Positions 7,885-18,281 of a stretch of 34,580 nt of DNA are shown one piece after another; the first letter of the stretch is position 1, and the number at the start of each line of letters is the position of its first letter. The DNA is from DAIDKA01 sp035485475 (lineage in GTDB: Bacteria > Pseudomonadota > Gammaproteobacteria > Steroidobacterales > Steroidobacteraceae): positions 1 to 34,580 of the forward strand of contig DATHOA010000085.1 of NCBI GenBank assembly GCA_035485475.1. The letters are read 5' to 3'. The position numbers and the translations under genes were made by a program. The notes beneath the pieces were generated by a model, which was not told the origin of the DNA, made no database searches, and saw only the letters and a program-made list of their open reading frames with translations.

Positions 7885-9696
7885 TCAGGGATTGACACCA
7901 ATCTGCTGCGCGAACTTCGGCAGATCGGGGGCGAGCGCTTTGGCTGCGGCGATATCCGCCTCTGCCTTCGCGTTCAGTCCCTTGCGCAGCTCGGCAATGC
8001 CGCGCCCATACAGTGACCATGCGATTTTCGGATTGATCTTCAGCGCCGCGTCGTAATCGGCGATCGCCTTGTCGACCTGATTGCGACGCAGGTTCACCAG
8101 TCCACGGCTATCCAGAAGATTCGCGGCTTGAGGATTCAGTCGCAGCCCGGCATTGCAGTCACGCAGTGCCTGGTCCAAATCCTCTCCGAGCACGGCACGC
8201 GCCCAACATCGCTCGTTGTACGCTCCCACGACGCGCGGATCCTGATCGTGGACCGGTATCCACAGATTCGTCTGGGTGATGACTTGCGCTGGATGATCCA
8301 GGCGCCCATAGAGCATGGCCAGCGTGAGGCGTAGATCCGACTGCTTTGGCACCAAACGATCGACAGCGTCCAGGTCTGCCAGCGCGCCTAAGGTATCGCG
8401 CTTGGAGCGGCGATAATCCGCGCGCGTCACCAGCGCTTCCACGTAGTCGGGATTGAGGGTGATTGCCTTGTCTATGTCGTTTGCGGCTGGCACGGGCTGG
8501 CGCAATTGCAACTCGACCAGCGCACGCTGGTAGAGGTAACTGGCCGTGCCCGGTGAAAGCTCCACCGCACGATTGAAGTCCTGCAGCGCATGGTCAAAAT
8601 CGCGCCGGGCGGCAGAAGCGGCCGCGCGGCGCGCCAGCTCCGGAGCATTTGTGAGCGAGGTCTCCGAGATTTCACCCGGCGGCGCGCTGCTCGCCTGGTC
8701 CGCGGACAGTGGCGGTGCAGACGATTCTGCAGTCGCTGCAGAATCGGCGGGCGGGTTTTTCCGCGCGTTCAGGGCAAATACGGGGCCGCCATTGTAAGTA
8801 AAGTAAAGCTTGCGCTGACTGTTCGCGACGTACACCCGATGTGACAGGAAGAAGTCATCACCCAGCAGCATGTCAAAGATGCCGAGGTCCCCGAGCCGCA
8901 GACGCGCACCGTGAATCTCCTCGTCACCGATCTTCAGTACCGGAAAGGTAGCGATCCAGGTCTGGACAGGTTTGCGCCCGATACCGATGGTAAACCCAGC
9001 CGATTCAACTTTGGGGTCCCCGGGCTTTACGCCCGCGGCGGCCGCGGCGCGCAAGCCAACGATGGACGTCGAGGCCCCCGTGTCAAACAAGACGCGGATC
9101 TTCGCGCCGTTGAGATTGACCCTGCCCGTGGTGTATGGCTCCTGGGGGGTCGTCTCTTCGATCTCCATCTCATTGTACGGCTCACCTGGTTTGACCCAAT
9201 ACGCCAGATCGGTGTGCTTGCAGTCTTCGGGTTTGAGCAGACTCAAGCTGCCTTTCGCCAGGTCGTACTCGATGTCGGCGACGCGCAGAATGTTCTGGCC
9301 GAGAAGGCCCACCGTGCCCCGGCCCGGTTCGCTGCCACCTACTATGAAATCGATGTTGTGGAGCGGAACCGTGAAAATCGTGAAGATCTTCACTGTGGTC
9401 AGCGCGACTCCTGCGGTGCCGCCAACCCCTCGGACGAACATTCCCGGGGCTCGCTTATAGTCCAGGTGCAACTGGTACTGTTGGGCAGCCGCGGGAGTCA
9501 GCATGCTCCAGAAGGCGCCGCTGTCGAGCGTGAAGAGTGCAGGACTGCCGTTGATCTGCGCTTCGACGGTCGGCCGCAGACCATCCATGGTGATCGGAAC
9601 CGATGCGAGCCGAACCACCTTGCAACCGCCCGCCGCATGCGCAAGGAGCGGCACAGCGACCAACATCGAGACGATCCGCAGCGCAATGCGATGCAT
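7885..9696 (-). CDS. Secreted retropepsin-like aspartic protease with C-terminal TPR domain
   Basis: A 603-aa protein from the ATG at 9696, chosen because GAGGGG lies just upstream and a signal peptide (1-21, ending AHAAG) follows directly. The frame is open 19 codons further. Two retropepsin-like modules are seen: the first with DSG at 58-60 in LFTLDSGAF and a GLLGQN flap-like end near 130, the second with DTG at 205-207 in VLFDTGAST and a MLLGDDF end near 276. Two modules could form one bilobed pepsin-like active site. After a Pro/Ser/Ala-rich linker (about 313-350) come tetratricopeptide repeats to residue 600. It is probably periplasmic. The upstream permease ends 66 bases away on the same strand. 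Proteolysis is predicted from motifs only. Confidence 0.85.
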   Translation of the reverse strand: MHRIALRIVSMLVAVPLLAHAAGGCKVVRLASVPITMDGLRPTVEAQINGSPALFTLDSGAFWSMLTPAAAQQYQLHLDYKRAPGMFVRGVGGTAGVALTTVKIFTIFTVPLHNIDFIVGGSEPGRGTVGLLGQNILRVADIEYDLAKGSLSLLKPEDCKHTDLAYWVKPGEPYNEMEIEETTPQEPYTTGRVNLNGAKIRVLFDTGASTSIVGLRAAAAAGVKPGDPKVESAGFTIGIGRKPVQTWIATFPVLKIGDEEIHGARLRLGDLGIFDMLLGDDFFLSHRVYVANSQRKLYFTYNGGPVFALNARKNPPADSAATAESSAPPLSADQASSAPPGEISETSLTNAPELARRAAASAARRDFDHALQDFNRAVELSPGTASYLYQRALVELQLRQPVPAANDIDKAITLNPDYVEALVTRADYRRSKRDTLGALADLDAVDRLVPKQSDLRLTLAMLYGRLDHPAQVITQTNLWIPVHDQDPRVVGAYNERCWARAVLGEDLDQALRDCNAGLRLNPQAANLLDSRGLVNLRRNQVDKAIADYDAALKINPKIAWSLYGRGIAELRKGLNAKAEADIAAAKALAPDLPKFAQQIGVNP

Positions 9697-9762
9697 GAAG
9701 AACCCCTCTGGCTCGCGGGCGCGATCGGCGCATAGCATAGCCCATCGCCCCACGCGCCGGCA

Positions 9763-12222
<2,460 letters not shown>

Positions 12223-12229
12223 AGGTTTG

Positions 12230-12324
12230 CGGACAGTGTAGTCGGCTGCCCGGATGACAAAAATCCCCGAGTATTCAACCGCTTAATAATCTGTTACCGC
12301 TTTTCGCGAGCCGCACACTGTCCG
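12230..12324. repeat. 10-bp inverted repeat spanning a spacer
   Basis: CGGACAGTGT (12230-12239) and ACACTGTCCG (12315-12324) are exact reverse complements 75 bases apart. They bracket nearly the whole 117-base gap between the methyltransferase stop and the permease start. The enclosed DNA is locally AT-rich (around 12290). It could be a regulatory dyad for the permease promoter or chance; I cannot tell. Confidence 0.4.
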
Positions 12325-12339
12325 GAATCGAACAGTCAG

Positions 12340-13005
12340 TCAGTGCAGGTGCATTGCAACATACGATTTCGAGATGCCCAAAAGCCGCTCCTTCTTGATT
12401 GAAGCATCTGGAAACAGGGTCTTCAATTGCGGCACGCTCAAGACCCTGGTTTCTTCAATCATCTCCGTCCAATCGGGTAATTTTTTTCTCCATCGCACCT
12501 TGAAATAAGCCTGCACCGACGCCGGGTAGAACCACCAGAATGGCATGCCACTGTGGGCCTCGATCGGAAAGTACTTGGAAGGCGTTTGCACCCAGTAGGA
12601 ACGACCCAAGCGCCGCACCTCGTGGGCGAATTGCGCCTGCTTCGTCTCGTCGCCGACATGCTCGATCACGCTGTTGCTGAAGACCAAATCGAAACTGGCG
12701 TCGGCAAATCCTGCGACATTGCACGCGTCACCTTCGACATACGTAAAGTTGTGGTGCGACGGATAGTGCTGCTGCGCGATGCCCGGCAGATTCAGGATCG
12801 TGATATCCAGCTTGTTGTTCACGCTCGACCAGATCATTGGTTGGCCGCCCAGGTCAAGAATCTTTGAGTTCTCCCTGAGATTCATATTCTTGACGAAAGC
12901 CGCCATCCGGCGTTTGCGCATGATCGACTGAAAGGGGCGCATTCCCGAATAAAAAAGGGTGGTACGCAGGTACTTCAGATGGACCAGAAGTCGAGGGTAT
13001 GCCAT
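12340..13005 (-). CDS. Class I SAM-dependent methyltransferase-like protein
   Basis: A 221-aa protein with a Rossmann-type methyltransferase core. Motif I is ILDLGGQPMIW near residue 50, less glycine-rich than usual. The YVEGDA segment holds the second acidic motif and FDLVFSNSVIEHVGD is the classic motif IV of the Methyltransf_11 group. The C-terminal half is aromatic and basic (WWFYPASVQAYFKVRWRKK) and may bind the substrate or a membrane surface. The acceptor is unknown; relatives often sit in polysaccharide or lipid modification loci. It lies 75 bases downstream of the FAH-family gene on the same strand and has only a weak ribosome-binding site. Confidence 0.75.
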   Translation of the reverse strand: MAYPRLLVHLKYLRTTLFYSGMRPFQSIMRKRRMAAFVKNMNLRENSKILDLGGQPMIWSSVNNKLDITILNLPGIAQQHYPSHHNFTYVEGDACNVAGFADASFDLVFSNSVIEHVGDETKQAQFAHEVRRLGRSYWVQTPSKYFPIEAHSGMPFWWFYPASVQAYFKVRWRKKLPDWTEMIEETRVLSVPQLKTLFPDASIKKERLLGISKSYVAMHLH

Positions 13006-13080
13006 GGCTGGATTTGCTCCGCGGACACCGAAGTCTACGCCGAGCCGGGAAGCCGAAGCTGTAAGCGCTTTCCGACACTA

Positions 13081-13914
13081 CTACTCTCTTAACTTCTCAC
13101 CCAAAGCGACACCCAGCACTTTCTCAGACGCGCTGGGGGGCCATCCCGCCTCGTCCGAGACCATCGATTCGCCTTCCACAATAGTATTCTCAAGGCGACC
13201 GAGTCCGTCGACCTCCACCACAACGATGTCGCCGGGCTGGACGGGTCGTGAATTCGCCGGCGTACCGGTCATGATCAAATCACCCGGGACCAGCGTCATC
13301 ATTCGGGCCAGATCCGTGAGCAGATAGGCCATATCCCAAATCATTCCGTCCAGGCTCGACTCCTGAACGACCTGCCCGTTGACGTAGGTCCGCAGCATCT
13401 GTCCGGCCGGTTGCCAGCCGCGCACCAATCCCGGCCCGACCAACCCGAGCGTATCCGCGCCCTTGACCCTGACCATCGAGCCACGATCCGCATCGCGAAA
13501 GTCATGCAGCGCGTAGTCGTTGGCCAAGGTGTAGCCGGCGATGTAGTCCTGCGCCTCGGCCCGACGTATGTTGCGGGCGGTGCGCCCGACGATAATAGCC
13601 ACCTCCCCTTCATAGTTCAGAAATCGACAGCCCCGCGGTCGTATCACGGCACTGCGATGTCCAACCAGGCACGAGGGCGGCTTGTAGAAGTAGTTCGGCG
13701 CCGGACCGGCGGTGGTCTTCAGCTCCGCCACCCGGTTGCGGTAGTTCAAGTGCGCGCAGAGGATCTTGCTCGGCTCAACCGGCGGTAGATGCACGGCCTG
13801 ATCGCACTCGATTTGCCGACCATCCTGGGCGACCAACAGGTTCCCTTGGCGCTGCATCTCCACGATACCGCCGTCAAGCACAATGCGACGGGTTTCCGAC
13901 ATCAGCGTACTCAC
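13081..13914 (-). CDS. Fumarylacetoacetate hydrolase (FAH) family protein
   Basis: A 277-aa enzyme with an intact C-terminal FAH domain. The metal-binding acids are visible as E102 and E104 in YEGEVAIIVG and D133 in ANDYALHDF, followed by KGADTLGLVGP and the LVPGDLIMTGTPAN block. FAH-family enzymes cleave C-C bonds of, decarboxylate or isomerise oxo-acid products of aromatic ring cleavage. The GTG start overlaps the upstream stop as GTGA (13911-13914), with an alternative ATG at 13902. It is the third gene of a coupled set with an NTF2-like protein and an intradiol dioxygenase, which suggests action on a ring-cleavage product; the exact reaction is open. Confidence 0.9.
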   Translation of the reverse strand: MSTLMSETRRIVLDGGIVEMQRQGNLLVAQDGRQIECDQAVHLPPVEPSKILCAHLNYRNRVAELKTTAGPAPNYFYKPPSCLVGHRSAVIRPRGCRFLNYEGEVAIIVGRTARNIRRAEAQDYIAGYTLANDYALHDFRDADRGSMVRVKGADTLGLVGPGLVRGWQPAGQMLRTYVNGQVVQESSLDGMIWDMAYLLTDLARMMTLVPGDLIMTGTPANSRPVQPGDIVVVEVDGLGRLENTIVEGESMVSDEAGWPPSASEKVLGVALGEKLRE

Positions 13915-14375
13915 GGTGCCGTGAGCGGATAGCCGCGGCCGGCATAGTCGAAGCCGCCCAACTCGAGCTGCTTCAGTGCGGGGTCCTGCGGGGAGGCGTA
14001 ATAGGCCCGAATCTCTTCAATGAGCCCCCGGGCGCTGAACACATACCATTCGTCGCCGCGCAGCACGATCGCGGGCACACGCTTGAAATGCGTCCATTCG
14101 ATGACGGCGCGCCGCGAGCGTGGATCACACAGCACCTGATCCACGGTCCAATGCGAGCCGAGGTTCTTGACCGCGGCACTCCACTTTGCACCGATCGTGC
14201 GAGCACCGCGGAACGGGCCCGCATAAGTGCCCGGTGGAAAATAATGCACTGCATCAGGTTCGAAGTTGGCGGCCACGCGCTCGATGTCACCCGAATTGCA
14301 ATCATCGAAATAGCCTCGAATCCGGGACTCCATGGCCTCCCAGCTCAATCCCCCGGTGGTCTCGTTTGCGGACAT
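13911..14375 (-). CDS. NTF2/SnoaL-like protein (first of two in this cluster)
   Basis: A 154-aa protein that starts at the ATG at 14375, which overlaps the dioxygenase stop as TAATG; the frame is open 23 codons further but those lie inside the dioxygenase gene. It has the SnoaL/NTF2-like cone fold pattern: an N-terminal helix YFDDCNSGDIERVAANF, then DAVHYFPPG, WSAAVKNLGSHWTVDQV, and beta strands ending in the IRAYYASP segment. Members act as small isomerases, hydratases or hydrolases, or as non-catalytic binding domains. Its place between ring-cleavage and FAH-family genes suggests handling of a ring-cleavage intermediate. Confidence 0.85.
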   Translation of the reverse strand: MSANETTGGLSWEAMESRIRGYFDDCNSGDIERVAANFEPDAVHYFPPGTYAGPFRGARTIGAKWSAAVKNLGSHWTVDQVLCDPRSRRAVIEWTHFKRVPAIVLRGDEWYVFSARGLIEEIRAYYASPQDPALKQLELGGFDYAGRGYPLTAP

Positions 14376-15295
14376 TACGCAGCCCCCGTCATCATGGCGG
14401 CCGCCACATTGCTTTTGGCTGAAACCGGCGGCGTGGGCAGCCACGACTCACCGCGCATGAGTACGAAGGTGTAGGCCATGCTGTACCAGGTGCCGTGAAC
14501 GTCAGCATCTGGAGCCGGCTCCTGGTCGTGCCGAACGTAGTGCCCGATGGCGTTCGTGGTCACACCGAATTGGGCATCGGAAGCCAGGTTTTCATCGTCA
14601 TCCGCATACACCTGGGAGGCGATGGTCTTGAAGCCCTCCTTGTAGACGAGCGCGTGCAGATGCGCGGGTCGGAAGGGATGACGGTGCTGCACGTTGAGCA
14701 GCTTCTCGGTCGGCCCACCGGCGGGCACCGGGTAGCCCGAGGGTTTGATGGTGCGATAATTGAAAATACCCCGCTCATCGGTCGTGAACCGACCCCGCAG
14801 ATTCCAATCTGCCTGGCTCGGATCCTGATTCTCATACAAGCCCTTGGTGGAGGCATGCCACACATCCACGTGTGCGCCGATGATCGGCCTGCCCTCCGTG
14901 TCGACCACGTGGCCGGTAAAGAACAAGGCGGCGCCGGGCGTCGGCGAGCGAACGATCGAACCCCCGTTCGCAACGTGCGGTGCATCCTTGCGCCAGAACG
15001 GACCGAGCAGGTTGGCCGTGGTGCCCGCATTGTTCATCATGCACACCAGCGTCGACAGGCCAAGCGAGCCCGCAATCAGGCGCGTCTCGTTGTGGCTATC
15101 GTTCGTGAGCCTTCCGAGGGCTGTCACGAGATTGATTGCGGAATTGAATTCCGCTTCGGTAAGGCGCACTTCCCGTGCAAATCCGTGCAGGTGTTTGATC
15201 AGCGACTGAATGATCTGCTTGACGCGCAGATCCTCAATACGCTGAGTCTCACTCAGCACCGCCTCGGTGACCTGGTCTTCACGCTCAATGATCAT
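14375..15295 (-). CDS. Intradiol ring-cleavage dioxygenase, hydroxyquinol 1,2-dioxygenase-like
   Basis: A 306-aa non-haem Fe(III) dioxygenase. It has the N-terminal intradiol helical domain (IIQSLIKHLHGFAREVRLTE) and the catalytic beta-sandwich. All four iron ligands are in place: Tyr154 (KGLYEN), Tyr188 (SGYPVP), His212 and His214 (RPAHLH), with spacing like that of catechol 1,2-dioxygenase. The N-terminal text and LRGRFTTDERG resemble hydroxyquinol 1,2-dioxygenases, so cleavage of a 1,2-diol aromatic to a muconate or maleylacetate is likely; the preferred catechol is inferred. The ATG at 15295 is preferred to the one at 15310 on family length. It heads the minus-strand unit and is divergent from the gene at 15413. 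Confidence 0.9.
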   Translation of the reverse strand: MIIEREDQVTEAVLSETQRIEDLRVKQIIQSLIKHLHGFAREVRLTEAEFNSAINLVTALGRLTNDSHNETRLIAGSLGLSTLVCMMNNAGTTANLLGPFWRKDAPHVANGGSIVRSPTPGAALFFTGHVVDTEGRPIIGAHVDVWHASTKGLYENQDPSQADWNLRGRFTTDERGIFNYRTIKPSGYPVPAGGPTEKLLNVQHRHPFRPAHLHALVYKEGFKTIASQVYADDDENLASDAQFGVTTNAIGHYVRHDQEPAPDADVHGTWYSMAYTFVLMRGESWLPTPPVSAKSNVAAAMMTGAA

Positions 15296-15412
15296 TGCGG
15301 ACCGCTCCATAGCCTGCGCGCCACCCCTTGGTGCGCCGCAAGGAGCGTAGCACAGGCGTGTGGTATGTTCCGACGCACACTCCCGCCAGTACACCAAAGT
15401 GAGGGATCGCCT

Positions 15413-16036
15413 ATGGACGCCGCGCTGACCGCCGACGTATTCGCAGCGGCCGATGTTTCGGCCGTTACCCAGCTGGTGCTCACGGAGCGTGAAAGCCGTG
15501 ATCTTGGACGCTGGGAGCGGCTGGGAGCCTGCTACTTGCCCGACTCGCACGTAGAAATCAGTTGGATATCCGGCACGGGAGCGCAGTTCGTGGCGGGCTC
15601 TATCGAGATGGCGCGTCGCGGGGTGAAGGCTCGCCATCGCCTTGGACCGGTTCTGGTGCGCTTGAACGGCGCGCGCGCCCTCGCCACTCTTGCGGGGGTC
15701 ATCGACATCCCCGGCGAGATCGAAGGCGTGGAGTTCTGCCTGTCTAGCCACGCCCGGTTTCTCTATCCGGTGGAGCGCCGAGACGGACATTGGGGCCTGA
15801 TGGGTTTCTACGGCATTTATGTGCGCGACGAAATCATCACTCGTGTCCCCGGTCAACACCTGCCCATTCGCGCACCGGAGCTGGCAGGCTTTCGCCCTTC
15901 CTACCGCATGTTGTCCTGGTTGTTGACGCGACAAGGCGGTTATGTCGTGAATAACGATCTACCCGGAGTCGATCGGCCGGAGGCGGCGGAGGCACTGGAG
16001 CAAAAACTGCTTGCATGGGTTGGGGTGCAGGCTTAG
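15413..16036 (+). CDS. NTF2/SnoaL-like protein (second of two)
   Basis: A 207-aa protein from the ATG at 15413, set by a good GAGGGA ribosome-binding site at 15401-15406; the frame is open far upstream because it runs antisense to the dioxygenase. The helix LTERESRDLGRWERLGACYLPDS followed by HVEISWISGTG is characteristic of SnoaL_4-type proteins related to ring-hydroxylating dioxygenase beta subunits. HRLGPVLVRLNGARALA gives the following strands. No alpha subunit is nearby, so it is probably a stand-alone enzyme or binding protein. It ends 9 bases before the PQQ dehydrogenase, so the two form a unit divergent from the dioxygenase operon. Confidence 0.85.
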   Translation: MDAALTADVFAAADVSAVTQLVLTERESRDLGRWERLGACYLPDSHVEISWISGTGAQFVAGSIEMARRGVKARHRLGPVLVRLNGARALATLAGVIDIPGEIEGVEFCLSSHARFLYPVERRDGHWGLMGFYGIYVRDEIITRVPGQHLPIRAPELAGFRPSYRMLSWLLTRQGGYVVNNDLPGVDRPEAAEALEQKLLAWVGVQA

Positions 16037-16045
16037 GTTCCGACG

Positions 16046-18265
16046 ATGTTCAACTCGATTGCAACTGGCCTTGCGGCCGCCCTCCTCCTCAGCGCTTGCG
16101 GCAAGAATGATGCCCCGGCGCCAGCGCCCGCGCCGCAAGCCTCCTCCCCGGCCGCCCAGGTTGACCTCGCCCGCCTGCAACGCATCGATCAGGAGCCCGG
16201 TGCGTGGCTGACGAGCGGCCGTGACGCCGGCAATACGCACTATTCGCCCCTGGACCAAATCAACCGACTGACGGCAACCCGGCTGGGCTTCGCCTGGGAA
16301 CTCAAGACCGGTACCAATCGCGGCATGGAGGCGACACCGATCGTCGTCGACGGCGTGATGTACACCTCCGGCGTCGCGGGCCGGGTATATGCGCTGGATG
16401 CAGCAACCGGGCACTTGCTTTGGCAGTTCGCGCCGCCGCTGAAACTGAAGAACGCCCGCGGCAGTTGCTGCGACCTCGTCAACCGGGGCGTCGCGGTCTG
16501 GAAGGGCAGGATCTACGTGGGCTCTTTCGAGGGCACCCTGTATGCATTGGACGCGAAGGACGGCACCATTCGCTGGCAGGCGGACACCATCGAACACGGG
16601 CGCGCGTACTCCATCACGGGTGCACCGCAGATCGCAGGAAAGGTGGTTGTGATCGGCAACGGCGGCGCCGAGTTTGACTCGCGCGGCTACGTGTCCGCCT
16701 ATGACCTGGAGACCGGCCGGCTCGCCTGGCGCTTCTACACGGTGCCGGGCGATGCCAAGACGCCTTACGAGAGCAAGGCGTTGGCAATGGCGGCAAAGAG
16801 CTGGGACCCCAATCGTGACTTCAGCGGCGGCGGCGGCGGCAACGCATGGGATGCCATCGCCTATGACCCGAAAACAAATCTGGTCTATTTCGGCACGGGT
16901 AATGGCGCGCCGTGGAACAGCGCGTACCGCAGCCCGTCGGGCGGCGACAATCTCTTCATCGCTTCGATCGTCGCCGTGAATGCCGATAGCGGCGAATACG
17001 TCTGGCATTATCAGGAGACACCGGGTGACCGCTGGGATTACGACGCCACACCGCCCCTCATGCTGGCGACTCTCAAGATCAATGGCGCACAGCGCGATGT
17101 CCTGATGCAGGCGTCGAAGAACGGCTTCTTCTACCTGCTCGACCGCTCCAGCGGTGAGCTGCTGGCCGCGGATAAATTCGTCGACGCCAACTGGGCCACC
17201 CACGTCGACCTGAAGACCGGTCGCCCGGCCGAGAACCCGGACAGCGACTACACCAGGGGCAAGCCCGTGATCGTGTTTCCCTCCGGTGTCGGCGGCCACA
17301 ATTTCAATCCGATGTCGCTTTCGGCCCGGACGGGTCTCGTGTACATCCCGACCGTCCACAGCGGCGAGGCTCTGCTGGCGGCGCCCCGCACACCACACCT
17401 GCAGGAGCGTAACAACATCGGAGTGCAGATTGCCTTCGCGACCCAATTGCTCGCGCCTGAAACTCTCCCCGCGGCCCTGAAACCGGTGACGGCGCCAAGC
17501 TACCTCAAGAAGGTACCCAGCCTCGATATGCACGCCTCGCTCAAAGCCTGGGATCCGATCGCGCACAAGATCGTCTGGGAGCACAGGTACGCGAGCTTCA
17601 TGGACCATGGCGGAGTGCTCTCGACGGCCAGCGGTATCGTCATCCAGGGCAGCGTCGATGGGAAGCTGCGGGTTTTCAACGACGAGACGGGCGCCATCAT
17701 CAAAGAGATCGACACCGGCAGTCCCCTGATCGCCGCGCCGATGACCTACTCATTGCACGGTGTGCAGTACGTCGCGATTCTCGCCGGCAGCGGCGGTGGT
17801 GGCTGGAATCTGTGGATGCCGGGCAATGTGGCTGCCATGCGCGGCAATGACAACCGCATACTCGCGTTCCGGCTCGACGGCGGCGCCACGCCGATACCGC
17901 CGGAGTTGGGACCGGTTGCGCCGATACCCGAGCCCCCGGCCCAGGTGGGGACGACGGCGGATATCACCGCCGGCGGGGCCCTGTTCGCCCGCAATTGCGG
18001 CGGGTGTCATGGCAATGCCGATCGGGCCGCCGTGCCTGACCTGCGCCGCTCCGGATTCATCCATGACGCCGCGGCATTCCAGTCGGTCGTACGGGGCGGA
18101 TTGCTCGAGAAGGGCGGCATGCCCAGCTGGGATGACCTTCTGAGTGCCGCGGAGGTCGAGCAGATCCGTTCAAACCTGGTATCCGTAGCGCGTGACGCGT
18201 ACGCCAGGCAGAAGGCCGGGGTCGCGGCTGCCCCGCCGCCCGTGCTGCATGAGGGCCACCCCTAG
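16046..18265 (+). CDS. PQQ-dependent quinohemoprotein alcohol dehydrogenase with lanthanide-type DYD motif
   Basis: A 739-aa periplasmic enzyme with a lipoprotein signal (LLLSAC, Cys18). The eight-bladed PQQ propeller spans about 50-610 and carries the vicinal disulfide C141-C142 in GSCCDLVNRG, the metal-ligand GGAEF (E209) and GTGNGAPWN (about 283-291), and catalytic Asp331 in WDYD. Asp333, two residues further on, is the position that is Asp in lanthanide-dependent XoxF/PedH-type enzymes and Ala, Ser or Thr in calcium enzymes. A C-terminal cytochrome c domain has CGGCH at 651-655 and a likely axial Met692. It should oxidise an alcohol or aldehyde and pass electrons to the respiratory chain. 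It follows the NTF2-like gene by 9 bases. Confidence 0.93.
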   Translation: MFNSIATGLAAALLLSACGKNDAPAPAPAPQASSPAAQVDLARLQRIDQEPGAWLTSGRDAGNTHYSPLDQINRLTATRLGFAWELKTGTNRGMEATPIVVDGVMYTSGVAGRVYALDAATGHLLWQFAPPLKLKNARGSCCDLVNRGVAVWKGRIYVGSFEGTLYALDAKDGTIRWQADTIEHGRAYSITGAPQIAGKVVVIGNGGAEFDSRGYVSAYDLETGRLAWRFYTVPGDAKTPYESKALAMAAKSWDPNRDFSGGGGGNAWDAIAYDPKTNLVYFGTGNGAPWNSAYRSPSGGDNLFIASIVAVNADSGEYVWHYQETPGDRWDYDATPPLMLATLKINGAQRDVLMQASKNGFFYLLDRSSGELLAADKFVDANWATHVDLKTGRPAENPDSDYTRGKPVIVFPSGVGGHNFNPMSLSARTGLVYIPTVHSGEALLAAPRTPHLQERNNIGVQIAFATQLLAPETLPAALKPVTAPSYLKKVPSLDMHASLKAWDPIAHKIVWEHRYASFMDHGGVLSTASGIVIQGSVDGKLRVFNDETGAIIKEIDTGSPLIAAPMTYSLHGVQYVAILAGSGGGGWNLWMPGNVAAMRGNDNRILAFRLDGGATPIPPELGPVAPIPEPPAQVGTTADITAGGALFARNCGGCHGNADRAAVPDLRRSGFIHDAAAFQSVVRGGLLEKGGMPSWDDLLSAAEVEQIRSNLVSVARDAYARQKAGVAAAPPPVLHEGHP

Positions 18266-18281
18266 CCGGCAGGTCACGAAG

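Noticed and set aside
15959..17608. A 549-codon minus-strand open frame over the PQQ dehydrogenase
   Set aside because: High-GC antisense shadow: the plus strand has all motifs of the dehydrogenase and the minus frame matches nothing recognisable.
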